A DNA stretch of 64,000 nucleotides from JAMQKA01 sp031569985 (GTDB taxonomy: Bacteria; Bacteroidota; Rhodothermia; Balneolales; Balneolaceae), in contig NZ_JAMQKA010000005.1 in NCBI RefSeq assembly GCF_031569985.1, forward strand, positions 124,001-188,000, given 5' to 3'. Below the pieces are notes generated by a model that saw only the letters and a list, made by a program, of their open reading frames with translations, was not told the origin of the DNA and made no database searches. Within the stretch, counting starts at the first letter, position 1, and each line of letters begins with the position of its first letter. Positions 26,995 to 35,814 of this stretch are shown in pieces. The position numbers and the translations under genes were made by a program.

Positions 26995-29595
26995 ATGGAG
27001 GGCAATTTCTCAAGTAAAGTTCGAGATGTCATTCAGTTTAGCCGCGAAGAGGCACTGAGACTGGGCCACGATTATATCGGGACTGAGCATCTTATTCTCG
27101 GTATCGTCAGGCTGGGCGAAGGTGTGGCGGTTAAGATTCTGAAGAATCTCAACTGTGATCTGTACAAACTTAAAAAGACAATCGAAGATACCGTTCGTGG
27201 AACCGGCGGTTCTGTGACAGTAGGAAATATTCCCCTCACCAAACAGGCCGAAAAGGTTCTGCGCATAACCTATTTGGAGGCAAAGCTATACAAAAGCGAT
27301 ACGATCGGTACCGAACATCTACTACTCTCACTGCTACGTGACGATGAGAATATTGCTGCCCAGATTCTGCAGCAATTCAATGTATCGTACGACGCCGTAC
27401 GTGAAGAACTTGATCTTATCATATCAGGCAAGTCGTCACCCGATGACGATCCCAGTGATTCGCGCTCAGTTTCCGCGAGTCTCTCATCCTCAAAAGGAGG
27501 TAAATCATCCTCAGGAAGCTCCAGGGAAAAGAAAATGGAAAAATCAAAAACCCCCGTACTAGATAATTTTGGTCGCGACCTTACTTCACTTGCTGAGGAA
27601 GGCAAGCTTGATCCAATTATTGGTCGCGAAAAAGAAATTGAACGTGTAGCCCAGGTGTTAAGCCGCCGGAAAAAGAACAATCCTGTTCTAATCGGCGAAC
27701 CGGGTGTTGGTAAAACGGCTATAGCGGAAGGATTGGCCAGTCGCATTGTGGAACGCAAGGTTTCACGTGTGCTGTATGACAAACGCGTAATTGCGCTTGA
27801 CCTGGCGGCTCTCGTAGCTGGCACCAAATATCGCGGCCAGTTTGAAGAGCGGATGAAAGCCGTCATGAGTGAGCTGGAAAAAACAGACAACGTTATCCTG
27901 TTCATTGATGAACTTCACACCATCGTGGGAGCCGGGGGAGCCAGTGGTTCGCTCGATGCGTCCAACATGCTGAAACCCGCCCTTGCACGGGGTGAAGTGC
28001 AGGCCATTGGTGCCACAACACTGAACGAATATCGTCAGTACATTGAAAAAGATGGTGCGCTGGAACGTCGATTTCAGAAAATTATGGTGGATCCAACCAC
28101 TCCCGAGGAGACGGTTGAGATTCTCTCAAAGATCAAAAACAAGTACGAGAAGCATCACAGCGTAAGTTATTCAAAGGATGCGATCGAAGCTTGTGTAAAA
28201 CTCACGGATCGCTATGTAACCGACCACTTCCTGCCCGACAAGGCGATTGACGCCCTCGACGAGGCTGGTGCTCGCGTGCATCTGTCGAACATCACGGTGC
28301 CGCAGCATATCGTTGACCTGGAGGAAGAGATCGAGAAGACCAGCAACGAGAAAAACTCGATGGTCAAAAAGCAGCGTTTCGAAGAGGCCGCCCGTCTCCG
28401 TGATAAGGAAAAACGCCTGATGGAGGAACTCGAACAGGCGCAGAAGGAGTGGGAAAAAGAAGCCGAAGAAATCATCTACGATGTAGAAGAGCATGATGTG
28501 GCCGAAGTTGTGGCAATGATGAGTGGAGTGCCCGTAAACAAGATAAGCCAGAGTGAGAGCAAGAAGCTGGTGAAGATGCGGGAGAAGCTCGGAGAACAGA
28601 TCATCGGCCAGAATGAAGCTATTGAGAAGCTCACAAAAGCCATTAAACGAACTCGTGCGGGTCTCAAGGATCCGACGCGACCCATCGGTTCCTTTATCTT
28701 CCTCGGGCCTACCGGGGTTGGGAAAACCGAGATGGCCAAGGTTCTTGCCCGCTATCTCTTTGATAAAGAGGATGCTCTTATCAGAATCGACATGAGTGAG
28801 TATATGGAGAAGTTCTCTGTCTCACGACTGGTTGGTGCGCCTCCCGGTTACGTGGGCTATGAAGAGGGCGGTATCCTTACTGAAAAGGTGCGTCGCAAGC
28901 CCTACAGCGTGGTTCTGCTGGACGAAATAGAGAAGGCACACCCTGATGTATTCAACATCCTGTTACAGGTGCTTGACGACGGAATCCTGACGGATAGCCT
29001 CGGTCGAAAGGTCGATTTCCGAAACACGATCATCATCATGACTTCCAACATTGGAGCTCGTGATATTCGTAACCTCGGAAAAGGTATTGGCTTTAGCGCC
29101 GACGGTAGCAGCTTCGACTACGAGAAGATGAAGTCAACAATCCAGGATGCACTCAAGAAAGTGTTCAACCCTGAGTTCCTGAACCGTATCGACGACGTCA
29201 TCACGTTCCGTCCGCTCGAGAAAGAGGATATCTTCCAGATCATCGATCTGCTCAGCGAAGAACTCTTCAAACGTATCAATGAACTTGGCTACACGGTTGA
29301 AATCACGCAAGGCGCCAAAGACTTTATCACAGATAAAGGCTTTGATCAGAAATATGGTGCCCGACCGCTGCAGCGAGCTATCCAGAAATATGTTGAAGAT
29401 CCGCTGGCTGAAGAGCTGCTGGAAGTTGAGCATCCAGAGGGAACCAACATCAAGATTAAGATGAACAAATCCCGTGATGGACTGACGTTTGACTGGGAAA
29501 TTCCGGATGAAGCATCTGAGGTTAGCGACGAAGCATCATCCGAGAAGGAGGAAAACTCTGATGACAAAGAGCAACCCTCGGAGGCAAAAGCGTAA
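26995..29595 (+). CDS. clpC: ATP-dependent Clp protease ATP-binding subunit ClpC
   Basis: This 866-aa Hsp100 protein has a double Clp_N repeat (about 1-145), a Ser/Lys-rich linker, and AAA+ domain 1 with Walker A IGEPGVGKTAIAEG and Walker B ILFIDELHTIVGAG. A UVR-containing middle region (EEAARLRDKEKRLMEELEQ) follows. AAA+ domain 2 has GPTGVGKTEMAKVL, VVLLDEIEKAHPDVFN and a C-terminal ClpP-docking region. The UVR motif separates ClpC from ClpA and ClpB. It unfolds substrates for ClpP in the cytoplasm. The C-terminus has an acidic Ser/Glu tail. Length fits ClpC, and it is monocistronic with a strong terminator. Confidence 0.95.
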   Translation: MEGNFSSKVRDVIQFSREEALRLGHDYIGTEHLILGIVRLGEGVAVKILKNLNCDLYKLKKTIEDTVRGTGGSVTVGNIPLTKQAEKVLRITYLEAKLYKSDTIGTEHLLLSLLRDDENIAAQILQQFNVSYDAVREELDLIISGKSSPDDDPSDSRSVSASLSSSKGGKSSSGSSREKKMEKSKTPVLDNFGRDLTSLAEEGKLDPIIGREKEIERVAQVLSRRKKNNPVLIGEPGVGKTAIAEGLASRIVERKVSRVLYDKRVIALDLAALVAGTKYRGQFEERMKAVMSELEKTDNVILFIDELHTIVGAGGASGSLDASNMLKPALARGEVQAIGATTLNEYRQYIEKDGALERRFQKIMVDPTTPEETVEILSKIKNKYEKHHSVSYSKDAIEACVKLTDRYVTDHFLPDKAIDALDEAGARVHLSNITVPQHIVDLEEEIEKTSNEKNSMVKKQRFEEAARLRDKEKRLMEELEQAQKEWEKEAEEIIYDVEEHDVAEVVAMMSGVPVNKISQSESKKLVKMREKLGEQIIGQNEAIEKLTKAIKRTRAGLKDPTRPIGSFIFLGPTGVGKTEMAKVLARYLFDKEDALIRIDMSEYMEKFSVSRLVGAPPGYVGYEEGGILTEKVRRKPYSVVLLDEIEKAHPDVFNILLQVLDDGILTDSLGRKVDFRNTIIIMTSNIGARDIRNLGKGIGFSADGSSFDYEKMKSTIQDALKKVFNPEFLNRIDDVITFRPLEKEDIFQIIDLLSEELFKRINELGYTVEITQGAKDFITDKGFDQKYGARPLQRAIQKYVEDPLAEELLEVEHPEGTNIKIKMNKSRDGLTFDWEIPDEASEVSDEASSEKEENSDDKEQPSEAKA

Positions 29596-29623
29596 TCGAT
29601 TAACAATAACTTTCTGACGCAAG

Positions 29624-29656
29624 AAAAAGCCCTGAATTAACGTTCAGGGCTTTTTT
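29624..29656 (+). terminator. rho-independent terminator of clpC
   Basis: AAAAAGCCCTGAA (29624-29636) pairs with TTCAGGGCTTTTTT (29643-29656), followed by A/T-rich DNA. It lies 28 bp after the clpC stop. Confidence 0.93.
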
Positions 29657-29750
29657 ATTAGAAGCTCGTTATTGGTTACTAGTTATTAATTAGAAGGCGA
29701 TTTACAAATCAAGTACAAATAATAATTGGACCAATTAACTTATAACAAAA

Positions 29751-30866
29751 CTAAAACGAGGCTCTCAGATTGATAATCTTATTCGTTCCTTTAAGGGTAT
29801 ATTGTCCGCGTGCTTCTCTTAAAAATTGTATTCCAATACTCGGGCTGGTTCCCAGCGCGCCACTGAATTCCCGGCGGGCGATATCACGCTGTTCAAGATT
29901 TATAGCGTGAAATTCCAGGTTTCGGTAGATCTCAGTATTTTCCACTTTGCTTCCTGTAACACCAACAATGGTATGATCCTCCGCAAAATACTGTGCCAAT
30001 ATTAACGGCGATCGGAAGCTGGTACTACCGATTCGTTCACTCGACAGCGTGTTATAAACGATTGCCCTGCGGCTCGAATGGATAATGAGTTGGTCATTGT
30101 CACGAGTAAAGTAACCGGCAAGGAGATCTTCTTCAGTAGTTATTGAATTGAGTTCATTACCGTATCGATCCAGAATTATTGCCTTATCATCCGTCCTCTC
30201 TTTGGCTGTTACAAGTATGATAAACTGGCCATTGTCGGACACGGTGGCATGCTTAATAAATCGATCACTGCTGTAGAAAATATTATCTGTGGAGTTATTG
30301 TCGGATAGCACCTTGGCCTGCGATCCCACTTGACTGCCCTGTTTAATTTTGGGCGTATAGAGTAGTATCGTTTTCCCATCTGGATCCATTGCAACCTCGG
30401 ATATTGATTCTCCGCCCTCGCTCTGACTCCCGGAAGAACCGCTGGTCGCGATATTTCCTTGCGTATTGTAGAGCGTAAAATTGGCGATATTATTCCGAAG
30501 CAGAACCTCCCCTGAACTCAATGGATAAATCCCGAGGGAAGGGTCGCTGTAGCTCAACGAAATTGTGGGATATGCAGCCAATGTGTCGGCATCTGTAGTC
30601 AATAAAAAAGTTTTAGCCCCATCCATTGTATTCTTTAAGACTCCAAGCATGGCGTAGTCAGCGGTTACACCATAACTCAGAAAATCTCCAAAATTCAGAC
30701 CTGTTGCAGGGAAACTGATCCCACTGTTGGAAATCGTCACATTCTGCTGGGACAATCCAAAGGTTTCGTACTGATTTCCCGCGGTCCTGTTTTCGACAGA
30801 AACATTCAGTGACTGCGAGTATCCAACAAAAGGTAACAATAGAAAAAAACAGAGCTTTTTAAACAT
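29751..30866 (-). CDS. secreted beta-propeller-like protein
   Basis: The start is taken at 30866, where MFKKLCFFLLLPFVGYSQSL makes a clear signal peptide with AAGAAGG upstream. The longer frame to 30986 adds 40 residues with no secretion logic. The 371-aa product has repeated short blade-like strands (TILLYTPK, QFIILVTAKER, NQLIIHSSRRAIVYN), suggesting a WD40- or PQQ-like propeller in the periplasm or outside the cell. It diverges from the glycosyltransferase gene. Function is unknown. Confidence 0.7.
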   Translation of the reverse strand: MFKKLCFFLLLPFVGYSQSLNVSVENRTAGNQYETFGLSQQNVTISNSGISFPATGLNFGDFLSYGVTADYAMLGVLKNTMDGAKTFLLTTDADTLAAYPTISLSYSDPSLGIYPLSSGEVLLRNNIANFTLYNTQGNIATSGSSGSQSEGGESISEVAMDPDGKTILLYTPKIKQGSQVGSQAKVLSDNNSTDNIFYSSDRFIKHATVSDNGQFIILVTAKERTDDKAIILDRYGNELNSITTEEDLLAGYFTRDNDQLIIHSSRRAIVYNTLSSERIGSTSFRSPLILAQYFAEDHTIVGVTGSKVENTEIYRNLEFHAINLEQRDIARREFSGALGTSPSIGIQFLREARGQYTLKGTNKIINLRASF

Positions 30867-30999
30867 AAAGCCTTCTTTTAGGATAAAATTTGAAATACAA
30901 GAACGGAAATATTTAGTAGAGTTGCATCCGATTTTTGTATTCAATTGTACATGATAATGATTAGTTTGTCGGCAGAATTTAAGCATTCAAACAGGTTTT

Positions 31000-31989
31000 A
31001 TGACGTACTCCATTATAATCCCGGTTTATAACAGGCCCAATGAGATACAGGAACTGCTGGAGAGCCTTACAAGACAAACCTACACGCGGTTTGAAGTTAT
31101 AGTCGTTGATGATGGGTCTACGGAAAGATGCAATGATATTGCTGATCATTATAAAAATGAGCTCACTCTCTCCTACTTTTGGAAGGAGAACAGTGGACCT
31201 GGCCTGACCCGTAACTTCGGAGCTGAAAAGAGTTCCGGAGAATTTCTCATTTTTTTTGACTCCGATTGCATTATTCCGGATCACTACATGGAGACTGTAA
31301 ACCGGTTTTTAGTAAAAAATTCTATTGACGCTTATGGAGGACCCGACAAAGCGGATCAATCCTTTACGCCCATTCAAAAGGCGATTAACTATTCGATGAC
31401 CTCCTTCCTGACCACCGGCGGCATACGTGGCGGGGAAAAAAGCATGGACCGGTTTTACCCGCGCAGTTTTAATATGGGCATCTCAAGCGATGCATTTGCC
31501 AGGGTCGGAGGATTTTCAAAGATGCGTTTCGGAGAAGATGTGGACCTGAGTCTTCGTCTTGAGGAGAACAACTTAATATCGGTGTTAATTGAAGAGGCGT
31601 ATGTTTATCACAAAAGAAGAACAAACCTTAAATCTTTTTTTAAACAGGTCTTTAATTCAGGCATCGCACGCTATAATCTAACACGCCGCCACCCGGGCTC
31701 ACTTAAACTAGTTCACCTTTTGCCCAGTGCTTTCGTGCTGTACTTGATAGCTGCAGTATTAGCTCTTCCTTTTTTCCCATCGTTATGGTTACCCGTCCTG
31801 GTTTTACTCCTGCTGTTTGTACTCGATTCTCTTCGCTCCACTCACAATCTGGGTGTGGCGTTACTCTCTTCGGTCACCTCAATAATCCAGATATCCGGCT
31901 ATGGATCCGGATTAATTTGGGCAGTATTTAAGCACCTTTTCTTGAAAAGAAATGACTTATCGGCCTTTAAAGATACATTTTATGATTAG
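31000..31989 (+). CDS. family 2 glycosyltransferase with C-terminal membrane segments
   Basis: This 329-aa protein starts TYSIIIPVYNRPNEIQELLE, with nucleotide-binding VVDDGSTERC, GPGLTRNFGAEKSSGEF and the metal site FFDSDCIIP, then GEDVDLSLRL. These are the GT-A fold landmarks of GT2 enzymes. Residues about 240-315 contain two or three hydrophobic segments anchoring it in the inner membrane. It probably adds a sugar to a lipid-linked or surface glycan; donor and acceptor are unknown. No other glycan gene is adjacent. Confidence 0.88.
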   Translation: MTYSIIIPVYNRPNEIQELLESLTRQTYTRFEVIVVDDGSTERCNDIADHYKNELTLSYFWKENSGPGLTRNFGAEKSSGEFLIFFDSDCIIPDHYMETVNRFLVKNSIDAYGGPDKADQSFTPIQKAINYSMTSFLTTGGIRGGEKSMDRFYPRSFNMGISSDAFARVGGFSKMRFGEDVDLSLRLEENNLISVLIEEAYVYHKRRTNLKSFFKQVFNSGIARYNLTRRHPGSLKLVHLLPSAFVLYLIAAVLALPFFPSLWLPVLVLLLLFVLDSLRSTHNLGVALLSSVTSIIQISGYGSGLIWAVFKHLFLKRNDLSAFKDTFYD

Positions 31990-32058
31990 AATCCGCTATC
32001 AAGCGTATAGGATATCCGAATATTCAAGACTGGAATTTTTGTTCTTTTTCAAATTGAT

Positions 32059-32084
32059 TTGACATGTCAATACCCTTATATTTG
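32059..32084 (+). promoter_or_regulatory. possible promoter of the tRNA cluster
   Basis: TATATTTG at 32077-32084 fits the FCB-type -7 box TAnnTTTG. Upstream lies a 12-bp palindrome TTGACATGTCAA (32059-32070), which also reads as a -35-like box. It is placed about 75 bp before tRNA-Pro. Confidence 0.35.
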
Positions 32085-32158
32085 AAATCTTTCTGAAACG
32101 GCTGAGCCATTGACTCGGTCAGACAGGTTATTTGACGTATTGATATGTTCAATATCTA

Positions 32159-32232
32159 CGGGGAGTAGCGCAGTCCGGTAGCGCATTCGCTTTGGGAGCG
32201 AAGGGTCGCAGGTTCAAATCCTGTCTCCCCGA
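32159..32232 (+). tRNA. tRNA-Pro (TGG)
   Basis: The acceptor arm CGGGGAG/CTCCCCG is fully paired, the D arm is GCGC...GCGC, the anticodon loop TTTGGGA has TGG, and the T arm GCAGG TTCAAAT CCTGT follows. The gene is 74 nt and no CCA is encoded. Confidence 0.96.
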
Positions 32233-32344
32233 CTTAGTAAATTTTGAATTCTTGATTTTAAATTTTGGATTGTTATACGGGCGCTTCAAAAGGAAAAATT
32301 GCAATTCAACATTCAGAATTTAAAATTTAGAATTGTTATTTTGA

Positions 32345-32418
32345 GCGCCCGTAGCTCAACTGGATAGAGCAGCTGCCTTCTAAGCAGCAGGTTACAGGTT
32401 CGACTCCTGTCGGGCGTA
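32345..32418 (+). tRNA. tRNA-Arg (TCT)
   Basis: The acceptor arm GCGCCCG/CGGGCGT has one G-T pair. The D arm is GCTC...GAGC, the anticodon stem CTGCC with loop TTCTAAG gives TCT, and the T loop is TTCGACT. The gene is 74 nt and CCA is not encoded. Confidence 0.95.
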
Positions 32419-32518
32419 CTAGTGAGTTTTGGATTATGAATTTTCAATTTTGAATTAGAATCCAGGCTGGTTCAACCCGCAATTCAAAATTTAGCATTTA
32501 GAATTCATAATTCACTAA
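32418..32518. repeat. AT-rich hairpin in tRNA-Arg/tRNA-Cys spacer
   Basis: TAGTGA, ATTATGAATT and ATTTTGAATT blocks occur in one orientation after tRNA-Arg. They return inverted before tRNA-Cys, giving a long imperfect hairpin. The two other tRNA spacers (32233-32344, 32590-32674) have similar weaker hairpins. Confidence 0.5.
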
Positions 32519-32589
32519 GGCGACGTGGCCGAGTGGTCAGGCAGAGGTCTGCAAAACCTCGTACGGCGGTTCGAATCCGCCCGTCGCCT
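32519..32589 (+). tRNA. tRNA-Cys (GCA)
   Basis: The acceptor arm GGCGACG/CGTCGCC is perfect. The anticodon loop CTGCAAA gives GCA and the T loop is TTCGAAT. The discriminator base is T(U), which is the rule for tRNA-Cys. The gene is 71 nt and CCA is not encoded. Confidence 0.96.
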
Positions 32590-32674
32590 CAGCAATTTAG
32601 TTTTTAGTCACTGGTTATTAGTTATTAGGTGTGGTGACTGCCACTACCAAACTAATAACAGATAACGAATTCTT

Positions 32675-32747
32675 GCCGCGTTCGTCTAGGGGTTTAGGAC
32701 GCTGCCCTTTCACGGCAGTAACACGGGTTCGAATCCCGTACGCGGTA
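32675..32747 (+). tRNA. tRNA-Glu (TTC)
   Basis: The acceptor arm GCCGCGT/ACGCGGT has one G-T pair. The anticodon stem GCTGCC/GGCAG encloses a TTC anticodon, and the T arm is CGGG TTCGAAT CCCG. The gene is 73 nt and CCA is not encoded. Confidence 0.95.
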
Positions 32748-32751
32748 CACG

Positions 32752-32785
32752 AGCCCTTGCAGACATTGTCTGCAAGGGCTTTTTT
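32752..32785 (+). terminator. terminator of the tRNA cluster
   Basis: AGCCCTTGCAGACA and TGTCTGCAAGGGCT are perfect inverted copies followed by TTTTT. It starts 4 bp after tRNA-Glu. Confidence 0.93.
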
Positions 32786-32833
32786 ATTGGAGCAAGTTAC
32801 CGATGAGAAACTCTTTAAGAGAATGGCCGCGTT

Positions 32834-33319
32834 TTACTCAAAATTGAACTCATGATCAATGTCGGAAATCTCATCGGCCCGGGAACGTAGTTCTTTTGAG
32901 TATTTCGATAAGGGTTCATTATTTTGTTTTAGAATGCAGCTAAGGTCGGCTGCCCGATAGCAAATTTGCCCGACCAGATTTTCAATACTTTTTTTGTCGT
33001 CTAGTCCTTCTTTAACTGCGTACTCGACCGAAGACTGTATACCACGAAGAAACGACTGGGCTGGGGATTTCGCATCTACAATAGCTAAAGCCTCCCTGAA
33101 TTTTTCTCTCCATCTTGGTATATCATCAAGTTTAAAATCAGATTCTGCAGCAATTTCTTCATCCGTCCATCCCTCCTTTTCAGCTTGTTCAAGTAAAGCT
33201 GCATCTTCGGGCATTAGCTTATCGAAACGTGCATTACCAATGCCGAGATGGTCCTTATAATTATCATAACTGTAACTGAACAATTCCGCAGCCAAAAAAT
33301 GAATTCTCTTCATTCTCAT
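32834..33319 (-). CDS. hypothetical cytoplasmic protein
   Basis: This 161-aa, mostly helical, charged protein (KRIHFLAAELFSYSYDNYKD near the start; EGWTDEEIAAESDFKLDDIP in the middle) has no signal peptide or membrane helix. The middle segment, with spaced acidic residues and DIPRWREKF, resembles a small helix-turn-helix-like bundle, but no family is recognised. A start at residue 3 is equally possible. It follows the tRNA cluster in the opposite direction and stands alone. Confidence 0.6.
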   Translation of the reverse strand: MRMKRIHFLAAELFSYSYDNYKDHLGIGNARFDKLMPEDAALLEQAEKEGWTDEEIAAESDFKLDDIPRWREKFREALAIVDAKSPAQSFLRGIQSSVEYAVKEGLDDKKSIENLVGQICYRAADLSCILKQNNEPLSKYSKELRSRADEISDIDHEFNFE

Positions 33320-33656
33320 AGCAAGACCTCAGTCTAGTGGGTTCTTAATTCATGGAGAAATTCTTGCTACAATATTCTCAAAAAAAATGAAAGTGTCGAT
33401 TTATATTGCTCAACTCTGATCGACATGTCGTACGATTCCCTTCTGCAGAAAAGCCATAAATTTATATGGTCTCTGCCTTCCGAAGAAAATTGTCCTTAGG
33501 TGCTCTGTGATACTTTGTCAGAGGTAATCACATCAAAAGATTTGAGCCTGCCATTTCACTGACAGGCCCATTGCTTTGGGGTTGATAGAAAAAAATTTTC
33601 AATGGTCCAAGATTGGGCTGGGCTGGCAACAGCATTGGATAAACTTTTTTGAGAGA
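33320..33656. other. intergenic region
   Basis: This 337-bp stretch has no credible gene. An imperfect hairpin (GCCTGCCA ... TGACAGGC, about 33546-33568) lies downstream of the HTTM-like gene and could be a weak terminator; it lacks a T run. Confidence 0.4.
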
Positions 33657-34553
33657 TCAGTAGAGCAGAAACTTATGGAGCGAGTGCTCGGCATTCACTT
33701 TTGATTCGTCAATCACCTTATTGAACAGCTTGTGCCAGGGAAAGCCAATGATCAGGAGTTCAATCGAGTAGTAGAAAAACAGGATGTTCATCATGGTATA
33801 GATCCCAATATGAAGCCCGATGAGCATGATAAAAATGTAGATCCGGAACTTTTTCCACCACAGCAGAAATCCTGACAGCTCGGTGATAATGCCCGCCGCT
33901 AGGATGAATGTCCCCAACCACCAGTGATTCAATACGGTCTCCTGGATAAAATTAATCTGATACTGACCCGTATCGGAAAGCACGTCTGTGCTCTTCTCCC
34001 CAATCCAAAGCCATAAATGCCTGCCATCAACCCACGTAACGCCCGTACCAATCAGTTTACTAAATCCCGCCGTTGTATATCCCAATCCGATGAAGAACAG
34101 TACAAAGCCAAATGCAAAATGCAACGATCGCTGCTTATTTTTGAGGAACACACTCCCGATCCCAAGGCCCAGCACGCTGAGTCCCAATAAGCTTTGACTG
34201 TGCGGAATCTCTCCCTGCGAATATCGGGCTACAAATTGCAGGTGTATCAGAATAAAAACGATTCCATACAACCATTTCACCCTTTTGAATGAAAATGCGG
34301 CAATACTGAGAAGAGTGATTGCCAGCGCGTTAACGATGGGGAGATTATTGCCAAAAAAAAGCTCAATATCGATATACTGGGCGACTCCCAGTGGCAACAC
34401 AACATCACTTAGTTTCAATATGTAATAGCCCCATTCCCACGCAAAGATCAGAGTGTTAAAAACGATGAACAGTTCAAACAGGCGTAAATAGATTTTTGTG
34501 CCAATGGAATGTGGTGATTCCAGATCAAACAGGTTCTGCAACAATGTTTTCAT
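33657..34553 (-). CDS. HTTM-like integral membrane protein
   Basis: This 298-aa protein has about seven hydrophobic segments, with motifs such as YLRLFELFIVFNTLIFAWEW, VLFFIGLGYTTAGFSKLIGTG and WLGTFILAAGIITELSGFLL. Together these resemble the HTTM/DoxX-like membrane superfamily related to vitamin K-dependent carboxylase membrane domains. Enzymatic activity is uncertain. Its ATG overlaps the stop of the preceding gene (ATGA), so it is the third gene of a coupled trio with a hydroxylase. The membrane topology is seen; the family name is inference. Confidence 0.7.
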   Translation of the reverse strand: MKTLLQNLFDLESPHSIGTKIYLRLFELFIVFNTLIFAWEWGYYILKLSDVVLPLGVAQYIDIELFFGNNLPIVNALAITLLSIAAFSFKRVKWLYGIVFILIHLQFVARYSQGEIPHSQSLLGLSVLGLGIGSVFLKNKQRSLHFAFGFVLFFIGLGYTTAGFSKLIGTGVTWVDGRHLWLWIGEKSTDVLSDTGQYQINFIQETVLNHWWLGTFILAAGIITELSGFLLWWKKFRIYIFIMLIGLHIGIYTMMNILFFYYSIELLIIGFPWHKLFNKVIDESKVNAEHSLHKFLLY

Positions 34554-35047
34554 TTTATTTGACTCAGGTTTTGTTCCTCTTTGAATAGGTTCGGATTTTT
34601 GTACGTGGTGTCAGCAGTGAACAAAAACATCGGGATCGCCTTAATGACTACCGAGTCACTCTCTGTCATTCGGCCAGTAACCCGTGTGGCCATCCATTGC
34701 TCCCCTGGACGCTCTCCAATCCCGAAAACATCCCGGAGTCCCTGGATGCGCTCTTGATTCCAATCGCGTGTCTTTGAGATATAATTGGCATAATCGATAT
34801 CATCGATGTTATGATCTGCAAGAGAGACTACATTATCTTTAACCTCATCCAGCGGTTTGACCTGCCAGATTTGGGGATTATTCTTGTCATCGATATGAAC
34901 CACGACGCCCCGTGACCATGGCTGCCCGGCCTGCGAAAACATCGGGTATATGGTGAATGGCCAGAACTCTCCCTTGTGTGTTGAAACGAGGGCTGCGTAA
35001 CAGAAAAACGAGATGAATAGGAGTCTTTGAAAGATTCGCAATTTCAT
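34550..35047 (-). CDS. small membrane-anchored partner of the HTTM-like protein
   Basis: The start is placed at 35047, where the ATG overlaps the upstream TAA (TAATG) and GAGGTGG lies 4 bases before it. An upstream start at 35080 is less likely. The 165-aa product has one N-terminal membrane helix (FQRLLFISFFCYAALVST), then HKGEFWPFTIYPMFSQAGQP. That FWPF-YPMF motif I associate with HTTM-neighbouring proteins. The rest is a soluble domain, probably periplasmic. Exact function is unknown. Confidence 0.7.
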   Translation of the reverse strand: MKLRIFQRLLFISFFCYAALVSTHKGEFWPFTIYPMFSQAGQPWSRGVVVHIDDKNNPQIWQVKPLDEVKDNVVSLADHNIDDIDYANYISKTRDWNQERIQGLRDVFGIGERPGEQWMATRVTGRMTESDSVVIKAIPMFLFTADTTYKNPNLFKEEQNLSQIK

Positions 35048-35793
35048 TACGCCACCTCCTCTCTGAACCGCTCTTCCCACGATTCCTGGTTTTTCTTGGC
35101 ATCCTGTATGAATGAAGATCGCTTCACTAATTTCAGAATACCGTCGTTAAGCAGGTTGCCGGGAAATTTCAGCGGGCGCAGGATATCCATAAACAACACG
35201 ACCCTAATCTCATCCGAATTATTCCAAGCCTCGTGCTGGTAGGTGTCATCAAATATCAGACTCTTTCCCTCCTCCCAGTGCCGGGTTTCGCCATCTACTT
35301 TTATACCACACAGGGTATTGGGGCGGGGAATTTTGAGGCCCAGGTGATACCGGATAAATCCCTTGTATAATCCCCGGTGCTCCGGTATATGCTTGCCCGG
35401 CGCAAGTATGGAAAAGAAGGCCGTTTTCATGCCGGGAATATCCTCAATCAATGCAGTGGTCTTGGGACACCGCCCGCAATTTTGTTCCGCTTTATATCCA
35501 AAACCGTATAGGAAATAGGTCTTCCACTTATCGTCCTGGGTGATAGATTTTTGATCACTGGAGATCTGCTGGAAGTTGGGGATATCATCCAAATGCTCCA
35601 GCAGCTCATCTAATTCACCCCGAATCTCATCGTAATTGTGCTCGAGATGTTTCGTCCATTCAAAAAGATCCGATTCGAAATACGGAGTATTCGGTACAGT
35701 GGATGTTTGTGCGATCAGCTCCTCGAGGGTCCAGAGTGCCTTTCCCCCGAGATCTTTGCCAATTTTCCTGGTAATCTCTCTAAAAGTGCTCAT
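35047..35793 (-). CDS. aspartyl/asparaginyl beta-hydroxylase family protein
   Basis: The 248-aa product has AFFSILAPGKHIPEHRGLYK, then GFIRYHLGLKIP, GKSLIFDDTYQHEAWNNSDE and IRVVLFMDILRP. These give the His...His pair and the Arg that bind Fe(II) and 2-oxoglutarate in the AspH (PF05118) fold. Members hydroxylate Asp/Asn side chains or act in lipid modification. Translational coupling to two membrane proteins downstream suggests a membrane-linked substrate, which is inference. Four Cys near CGRCPKT may be structural. It is the first gene of the trio. Confidence 0.88.
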   Translation of the reverse strand: MSTFREITRKIGKDLGGKALWTLEELIAQTSTVPNTPYFESDLFEWTKHLEHNYDEIRGELDELLEHLDDIPNFQQISSDQKSITQDDKWKTYFLYGFGYKAEQNCGRCPKTTALIEDIPGMKTAFFSILAPGKHIPEHRGLYKGFIRYHLGLKIPRPNTLCGIKVDGETRHWEEGKSLIFDDTYQHEAWNNSDEIRVVLFMDILRPLKFPGNLLNDGILKLVKRSSFIQDAKKNQESWEERFREEVA

Positions 35794-35814
35794 GTTTATG
35801 TAATTGTTTGGATA

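Noticed and set aside
30867..30986. Upstream 40-residue extension of the propeller-like protein
   Set aside because: It would hide the clear signal peptide at MFKKLCFFLLL and almost touch the divergent glycosyltransferase start.
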